Source: Candidatus Wildermuthbacteria bacterium GWA2_46_15
Lineage (GTDB): Bacteria; Patescibacteriota; Minisyncoccia; Minisyncoccales; GWA2-46-15
Assembly: GCA_001823105.1 (NCBI GenBank)
Contig: MHTO01000025.1
Span: 1-19,078 of the forward strand
DNA: 19,078 bases
Direction: 5' to 3'
Both the position numbers and the translations under genes were made by a program. Below the pieces are notes generated by a model that saw only the letters and a list, made by a program, of their open reading frames with translations, did no database searches and was not told the DNA's origin. The first letter of the stretch is position 1. The number at the start of each line of letters is the position of its first letter. Shown here piece by piece: positions 13,025-19,078 of the stretch.

Positions 13025-13537
13025 ATGGCGAAAATCGTAAGTCTATCAAAGCTAGTTTTCCTCCTGAACCGCCTGGGAAGCAGAGGCAAGACAATTGGCT
13101 TAATAACTGGATGTTTTGACATAATTCACTTGGGCCACATCGATCTTTTTCGCTTCGCTAAAGAGCATGTTGATATACTGGTTGTAGGAGTAGAAACTGA
13201 TCGCACTATTAAATTGTCGAAGGGCAATGAAAGACCTATATTCTCACAGAACCAACGAATGCAAGTACTCGCTGAGCAAGAAAGTATTAATTTTGTCTTT
13301 CCGATAAGGGGTGGGAATGATTTCGCTTCTAATAAAGTGAATTTATTGTACGAAGAAATCTGTAAAAAATTAAAGCCTGACGCGTTAATCACCTGTGTTC
13401 CAGCAGATAAATCATGGAAGAAAAAGAAGGAAAGGGCTAATAAATTAAATCTCCGTTTCATCCCCCTGCGACAAGAAATTCCGCTTGTCTCGACAACACA
13501 AATTATTCGAATAATTAAAAGGAGGTTCGGCTTATAG
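13025..13537 (+). CDS. HldE/RfaE-type nucleotidyltransferase
   Basis: A 170-residue cytidylyltransferase-superfamily protein. The nucleotide-binding HxGH motif is in TGCFDIIHLGHIDLF (28-42, H35 and H38). VGVETDRTIKLSKGNERPIF (54-73), followed by an N-Q-R-M helix, matches the family's 'V..D....K...RP....QR'. The C-terminal VSTTQIIRIIKR (155-166) matches the 'STT.II..I' end of HldE, which adenylylates heptose-1-phosphate. The heptose kinase domain is absent, so this is the stand-alone second-domain form. Its substrate could be a sugar phosphate, glycerol phosphate or another phosphate or phosphonate head group. A phosphonate-activating role is conceivable given the locus but is not supported by sequence alone. 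TAGCAT sits 6 bases before the ATG. Confidence 0.85.
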   Translation: MAKIVSLSKLVFLLNRLGSRGKTIGLITGCFDIIHLGHIDLFRFAKEHVDILVVGVETDRTIKLSKGNERPIFSQNQRMQVLAEQESINFVFPIRGGNDFASNKVNLLYEEICKKLKPDALITCVPADKSWKKKKERANKLNLRFIPLRQEIPLVSTTQIIRIIKRRFGL

Positions 13538-13548
13538 GCTAGATGTCA

Positions 13549-13627
13549 AGCAGTTCTAACGTCGTCCCGCAGGTCATTCAGACTCTGAAGAGTCTTCAGG
13601 CTCGAAGAGCAGGACCGGAATTTGACA
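13549..13627 (+). repeat. Dispersed 'ggttctaacgtcgtcc' element, copy D
   Basis: cagttctaacgtcgtcccgc, then an internal hairpin gactctgaagagtc, ending gcaggaccggaatttgaca. As in copy A, the end supplies the TTGACA of the next promoter. Confidence 0.65.
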
Positions 13628-13650
13628 CTGATTTATTGTTTGTCTATGAT
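13622..13650 (+). promoter_or_regulatory. Promoter of the small coiled-coil gene (leaderless start)
   Basis: TTGACA (13622-13627), 17-base spacer, TATGAT (13645-13650). ATG 13658 follows 7 bases later. Confidence 0.75.
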
Positions 13651-13657
13651 GAATTCG

Positions 13658-13873
13658 ATGAAAGTGAAAAATATCACAATTGACGACCTGGCCAGGATGG
13701 TGGCGAAGGGATTCTCTGAAACGGCAAAAAGAGCCGAAGTTAGTCTTAGATTTGATAAAATTGACGGTCGCTTGGACAGAATTGAAAAGTTAATTCTTGC
13801 CAATCACAAAGTGAGAATAGAGCGGCTCGAAGAAGAGGTAAAATATCTCAAAGAGCTGCTAGCCGTAAAATAA
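13658..13873 (+). CDS. Small coiled-coil protein
   Basis: A 71-residue protein starting MKVKNITIDDLARMVAKGFS. Residues 10-34 are helical (LARMVAKGFSETAKRAEVSLRFDKI). DGRLDRIEKLILANHKVRIE and RLEEEVKYLKELL then form a heptad coiled coil of leucines and isoleucines to the C terminus. Similar 'IDDLA.MV..GF...' coiled-coil proteins are, as I recall, frequent in CPR genomes, without known function. I chose ATG 13658 over upstream TTG 13622 because the latter is inside the -35 box of a good promoter whose -10 box ends 7 bases before 13658. A repeat-loop terminator follows 9 bases after the stop. It is a possible intact relative of the frameshifted coiled-coil gene at 10636. Confidence 0.72.
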   Translation: MKVKNITIDDLARMVAKGFSETAKRAEVSLRFDKIDGRLDRIEKLILANHKVRIERLEEEVKYLKELLAVK

Positions 13874-13881
13874 CTCGTGTT

Positions 13882-13936
13882 AAGATCGCCAAAGAGGTCT
13901 GAGGATCCTGAGCGTAGCCGAATGGACGGTTTTTTG
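13882..13936 (+). terminator. Repeat-loop terminator, copy 2
   Basis: The same 55-base unit as 12315-12369 (one difference): GATCGCC stem, gaggatcctgagcgtagccg loop, GGaCGG and T6. It lies between the coiled-coil gene and tyrS. Confidence 0.6.
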
Positions 13937-13977
13937 TTTACACTGAGTTTATCGAAGTGGTATGATGAAATAACAAT

Positions 13978-15057
13978 ATGACCAACGAAGAAAGATTACA
14001 ACTCATCAAGGAAGTGGGAGAAGAAATTGTCACCGAAGAGGAATTGCGGCGGCTTTTGCAGTCTGACGAAAAGCTAGTGGCTTACGACGGCTTTGAGCCT
14101 TCGGGCCAGATTCACATTGCCCAAGGGATTATGAGGGCGATCAACGTCAACAAAATGACTCGGGCCGGAGTCAAGTTTAAGATGTGGGTGGCTGACTGGC
14201 ACTCGATGGCCAATAATAAAATGGGTGGAGATCTTGAAAAAATTAAAATAGTGGGAAAATATTTTATTGAAGTTTGGAGGGCATCAGGAATGGATCTTTC
14301 GAAAGTGGAATTTTTGTGGGCATCGGACATGGCCAAAAATCCGGACTACTGGAAATTAGTGGTCCAAGTCGGCAAATCAAACGCCCTTAAACGATTTGTC
14401 CGGACGGCCGAGATGATGGGTCGGGAGGAATCGCTCGACAAACTGACCGGCGCCCATATCATTTATTCCTGCATGCAGGTCGCCGACATTTTCATGCTCG
14501 GAGCGCAAATCACCCAGCTCGGCATGGACCAGAGAAAAGTCAACATGCTAGCCCGGGAAATCGGCCCCCAATTGGGATTTTGGAAACCCGTGGTTATTTC
14601 CCACCACATGTTAATGGGACTGGGAAAGCCCGCCTCCCGGACGGAAGACAAAACCCAGAGAACAATTGAGTTAAAAATGTCCAAGTCCCGGCCGGACAGC
14701 GCCATTTTTATGACCGACAGCCAAGAAGACATTGAAATGAAGATCAATAAAGCCTGGTGCCCGGAAGGAGAAATCAAAGACAATCCAGTTTTAGAATACT
14801 GCCGCTATATCCTTTTTGAGAAGTTCGATGAAATGAAGATTGAACGGCCGAAACAATATGGCGGTGAGGTTACTATCCGATCTTTCATTGAATTAGAAAA
14901 ATTATTTAGAGAAAAGAGCATCCATCCCCAAGACCTCAAAAAAACCGTCATTAAGCTTCTAGACGAGCTGATTGAACCGGTGAGGACGCATTTTAAAGAA
15001 AACAAAGAGGCGAAAGCGCTCCTGGAAAAGGTCCAAAGCTTTCAGGTAACCAGGTGA
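13978..15057 (+). CDS. tyrS: Tyrosyl-tRNA synthetase, archaeal/eukaryotic type
   Basis: A 359-residue class I synthetase that charges tRNA-Tyr. IVTEEELRRLLQSDEKLVAY (17-36) leads into DGFEPSGQIHIAQG with the HIGH-equivalent H46-I-A-Q49. WVADWHSMANNKMGGDLEKI and GMDQRKVNMLAREIG are core motifs, and KMSKS is at 232-236. These are marks of the archaeal/eukaryotic TyrRS, not the usual bacterial one, which has a different C-terminal S4 domain; none is present here. Segments such as AINVNK, NNKMGGDL and KVEFLW look especially like plant cytosolic TyrRS. A TTTACA/TATGAT promoter (18-base spacer) lies upstream with the -10 box 11 bases before the ATG and no Shine-Dalgarno site. This type is expected to read the C1-G72 identity pair of archaeal tRNA-Tyr. 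Confidence 0.95.
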   Translation: MTNEERLQLIKEVGEEIVTEEELRRLLQSDEKLVAYDGFEPSGQIHIAQGIMRAINVNKMTRAGVKFKMWVADWHSMANNKMGGDLEKIKIVGKYFIEVWRASGMDLSKVEFLWASDMAKNPDYWKLVVQVGKSNALKRFVRTAEMMGREESLDKLTGAHIIYSCMQVADIFMLGAQITQLGMDQRKVNMLAREIGPQLGFWKPVVISHHMLMGLGKPASRTEDKTQRTIELKMSKSRPDSAIFMTDSQEDIEMKINKAWCPEGEIKDNPVLEYCRYILFEKFDEMKIERPKQYGGEVTIRSFIELEKLFREKSIHPQDLKKTVIKLLDELIEPVRTHFKENKEAKALLEKVQSFQVTR

Positions 15058-15155
15058 AAGATCCTTCTTGACTGACAATTTTGGTGGTATAATACCCTAA
15101 TCTATTTAAAGGTCGGAATTTTGCGTTTTTCGCTTTAAACTTTTAACTTTATTTT

Positions 15156-15833
15156 ATGCCTCAAGATTGGTATTTAGTTACTGTTCAAGCCCTTCAAGAT
15201 CTTTGGCTGGGATTTCTATATTCCATTCCAAATTTGATTGGGGCGGTCGTTGTTTTCGTCGTCGGTTGGGTGGCTTCCTCTTGGGCGGGCTGGCTCGTCA
15301 CCAAGGGCCTCAATTTGGTCAAACTCAACCAGCTTTTTGCCAAGGGCCAATGGGATGAGGCCTTAGAGAGAGCGGGGATTAAAGCCGATGTTTCGGGCTT
15401 TGTTGGCCAAGTCTGCCGCTGGATTCTGGTCATAACCTTTTTGCTCGCCTCGGTCGAAATTCTGGGTCTTTCCCAGTTTGCCAGTTTCCTCTCTCGAGTC
15501 ACGGCTTGGCTGCCCAATGTCGTCGTCGCCGTTCTCATGTTAGTCGTCGCCGTCATTGTTTCTGACATTCTTGAAAAAATCGCCGTTGCTTCCGTGACCA
15601 AGGCAAAAATTAAATCTGTCCACGCCGTCGGCATTGTCGTCAAGTGGTCAATTTATCTCTTTGCCTTCTTGGCCATCTTAATGCAGCTCGGCGTCGCCCC
15701 ATCTCTCGTGGAAATCTTCTTTACGGGCATCGTAGCCACCATGGTCATTTCGGGCGGATTAGCTTTTGGCTTGGGTGGAAAAGACCTGGCCAAGGAGCTC
15801 CTGGAGGATTTGAACCGAAAACTTAAAAGCTAG
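15156..15833 (+). CDS. Mechanosensitive-channel-related membrane protein (TM-helix repeat family)
   Basis: A 225-residue integral membrane protein with about five membrane segments (24-48, 86-104, 117-137, 157-179, 185-207). The closing ISGGLAFGLGGKDLAKELLE is the hallmark of the CmpX-like/MscS-related 'conserved TM helix' family. The large cytoplasmic beta domain of full MscS is missing, so this is the short form. The likely role is an ion-leak or pressure-related channel in the cytoplasmic membrane. A TATAAT at about 15090 gives a leader of roughly 60 bases, longer than for neighbouring genes, without a good Shine-Dalgarno site. It is probably a single-gene unit between tyrS and the rRNA region. 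Confidence 0.85.
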   Translation: MPQDWYLVTVQALQDLWLGFLYSIPNLIGAVVVFVVGWVASSWAGWLVTKGLNLVKLNQLFAKGQWDEALERAGIKADVSGFVGQVCRWILVITFLLASVEILGLSQFASFLSRVTAWLPNVVVAVLMLVVAVIVSDILEKIAVASVTKAKIKSVHAVGIVVKWSIYLFAFLAILMQLGVAPSLVEIFFTGIVATMVISGGLAFGLGGKDLAKELLEDLNRKLKS

Positions 15834-15878
15834 AAATCTAGAAAGATTTTAGACAAAAAACCGCTGTCAGCCAAAGAC

Positions 15879-15907
15879 TTGACAAAGCTTTTTAGGTTGC
15901 GTAAAAT
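15879..15907 (+). promoter_or_regulatory. Strong promoter before the rRNA leader
   Basis: TTGACA (15879-15884), 17-base spacer, TAAAAT (15902-15907). It points toward the 23S gene 300 bases downstream, with an attenuator-like structure in between. Confidence 0.78.
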
Positions 15908-15920
15908 AGGAGACGACAAT

Positions 15921-15962
15921 ATGAGAAAGGCAAAGACCAGATTAACAAAAAGAAGCGGCTGA
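15921..15962 (+). CDS. Possible 13-residue leader peptide
   Basis: ATG AGA AAG ... GGC TGA encodes MRKAKTRLTKRSG, very basic. It begins 13 bases after the -10 box and its last codons overlap the GAAGCGG strand of the alternative hairpin at 15952-15958. This is the classical arrangement of a leader peptide in an attenuator. The frame is so short that it may be chance. Confidence 0.25.
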   Translation: MRKAKTRLTKRSG

Positions 15963-16013
15963 TTCCTGAGGGCTTTTTATTGCTCAGAAGACCGCTTCCG
16001 AAAGCGGTTTTTT
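15952..16013 (+). terminator. Terminator with competing upstream pairing (attenuator-like)
   Basis: Terminator: ACCGCTT (15991-15997) with AAGCGGT (16002-16008) and T6. The same CCGCTTC can instead pair with GAAGCGG (15952-15958) around an inner CTGAG/CTCAG stem (15966-15970, 15983-15987), which would open the terminator. The terminator itself is clear; regulation is inferred from the exclusive pairings. Confidence 0.7.
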
Positions 16014-16083
16014 GTTACCTGATAGGAAAGACCTTTGACAATTGAATTTAGGGAATTTCCGTAAAAAATTAAAGAAACTCCTT

Positions 16084-16168
16084 ACCTTTAGCAAAAAGGC
16101 TAAGCTTTGCTTACCTTTTTCAAAAGGCTAAGCTTTGCTTACCTTTTTCAAAAGGCTAAGCTTTGCTT
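16084..16168 (+). repeat. Three tandem 28-29 nt hairpin repeats upstream of 23S
   Basis: Units 16084-16112, 16113-16140 and 16141-16168. Each reads acctttttcaaaaggc then taagctttgctt (the first has a small variation). Each unit can form two small hairpins (CCTTTT/AAAAGG and TAAGC/GCTTA). There are no spacers, so it is not CRISPR. It lies within the 23S leader. Confidence 0.9.
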
Positions 16169-16203
16169 ATTTTTGTTGAACTAAGGAGGGTAAGAAATAT
16201 TGT

Positions 16204-18854
<2,651 letters not shown>

Positions 18855-19078
18855 TAACAAATCGGGGTGCTATGCCAGTAACGGCATACCTGGGATATTT
18901 TACCCACAAATATTCCGAAAAAAATTGGCTTATAACGGTGGACTCCATATGGTAAAATAACTATATGGACAATACCGTGGGAAGTCTTGCACGGGAACAA
19001 AAATCTTTGATAATCGGCGCCATTTTAGGCGATGGTTATTTGAGAATTGTTCCGGGGAGAAAAAATGCATTTTTAGAA
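18855..19078 (+). mobile_element. Group I-type intron in 23S rRNA (site L2500), 5' part
   Basis: The rRNA reading breaks off after U18854. The exon end GCACCT (18849-18854) pairs perfectly with GGGTGC (18865-18870), ending in a U-G pair at the splice site: the P1 helix of a group I intron. P2 follows directly: TATGCC (18871-18876) with GGCATA (18883-18888). A stretch at 18931-18950 (ggcttataacggtgg) may belong to the P4-P5 core. A LAGLIDADG reading frame begins about 110 bases in. The 3' half and splice site are not in the window. Confidence 0.85.
18965..19078 (+). CDS. LAGLIDADG homing endonuclease, N-terminal part (intron-encoded)
   Basis: ATG 18965 opens a frame running to the window edge (38 codons). 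Its start, MDNTVGSLAREQKSLIIGAI, continues into LGDGYLRI, so residues about 16-26 (IIGAILGDGYL) are the first LAGLIDADG helix with the catalytic Asp. After the motif comes V-P-G-R-K-N-A-F-L-E, as expected for the first DNA-binding strands. Such enzymes cut intronless 23S alleles and spread the intron; some also help splicing. Whether one or two motifs are present cannot be seen. The start has no Shine-Dalgarno site. Confidence 0.9.
   Translation, partial: MDNTVGSLAREQKSLIIGAILGDGYLRIVPGRKNAFLE

Noticed and set aside
15644..15826. Short frames inside the channel gene (plus and minus)
   Set aside because: Shadows of a membrane protein with a clear family signature.
16035..16063. TTGACA at 16035 as the direct 23S promoter
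   Set aside because: No acceptable -10 box at 16-18 bases; the nearest A/T-rich hexamer is about 21 bases away. The promoter at 15879 is better.
16084..16168. Three direct repeats as a possible CRISPR array
   Set aside because: The units abut with no spacers and no cas gene is near; they are tandem hairpin repeats.

Overview
The window looks like a piece of a Patescibacteria (CPR) chromosome, most likely Microgenomates-like, though I cannot place it to genus. The grounds are: an archaeal/eukaryotic-type tyrosyl-tRNA synthetase; a divergent 23S rRNA gene interrupted by an intron with a LAGLIDADG reading frame; secreted cohesin and dockerin proteins; many small genes with promoter-proximal (leaderless) starts and almost no Shine-Dalgarno sites; and short AT-leaning operons separated by repeat-rich spacers.

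Layout. 1-2817: tail of one unknown protein, then a two-gene unit encoding a large secreted protein ending in a dockerin and a membrane-anchored cohesin-like protein, plausibly a matched surface attachment pair. 2818-3338: no intact gene, one truncated gene remnant and a REP-like palindrome. 3339-3953: a G+C-richer thymidylate-kinase-like gene with the only strong Shine-Dalgarno site, sharing a bidirectional terminator with a convergent Nudix gene (3988-4455, minus).

4532-9219 is the most notable part: six tightly packed, partly overlapping genes for a phosphoenolpyruvate mutase (PepM)-like enzyme, a divergent ATP-grasp ligase, a CofE-like amide ligase, a class I methyltransferase, a PhnW-type aminotransferase and a Nudix hydrolase. 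No phosphonopyruvate decarboxylase is present. I read it as a candidate compact C-P-bond (phosphonate) biosynthetic operon in which an amino-phosphonate may be joined to amino acids and methylated. The enzyme families are clear from motifs; the pathway is inference. A PhnP-like metallo-hydrolase lies 1.8 kb further on (10985-11833).

9220-13960 is an accessory zone: a hicB antitoxin with a hicA toxin broken by an in-frame stop, an orphan XRE regulator, a 56-residue zinc-ribbon protein, a coiled-coil gene broken by two frameshifts, the PhnP-like gene, a structured non-coding RNA of about 250 nt with its own promoter and terminator, an unknown gene, an HldE/RfaE-like nucleotidyltransferase and a small coiled-coil protein. 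Three dispersed repeat families fill the spacers: REP-like palindromes, an element beginning 'ggttctaacgtcgtcc', and terminators carrying a Patescibacteria-style repeat in their loops.

13978-15833 holds tyrS and a mechanosensitive-channel-like membrane protein. 15834-16203 has a strong promoter, an attenuator-like leader and three 28-29 nt hairpin repeats. 16204-18854 is the 5' exon of 23S rRNA, with no 16S or tRNA upstream in the window. At the position equivalent to E. coli U2500 it is interrupted by a group I-type intron whose LAGLIDADG reading frame runs off the end of the window.
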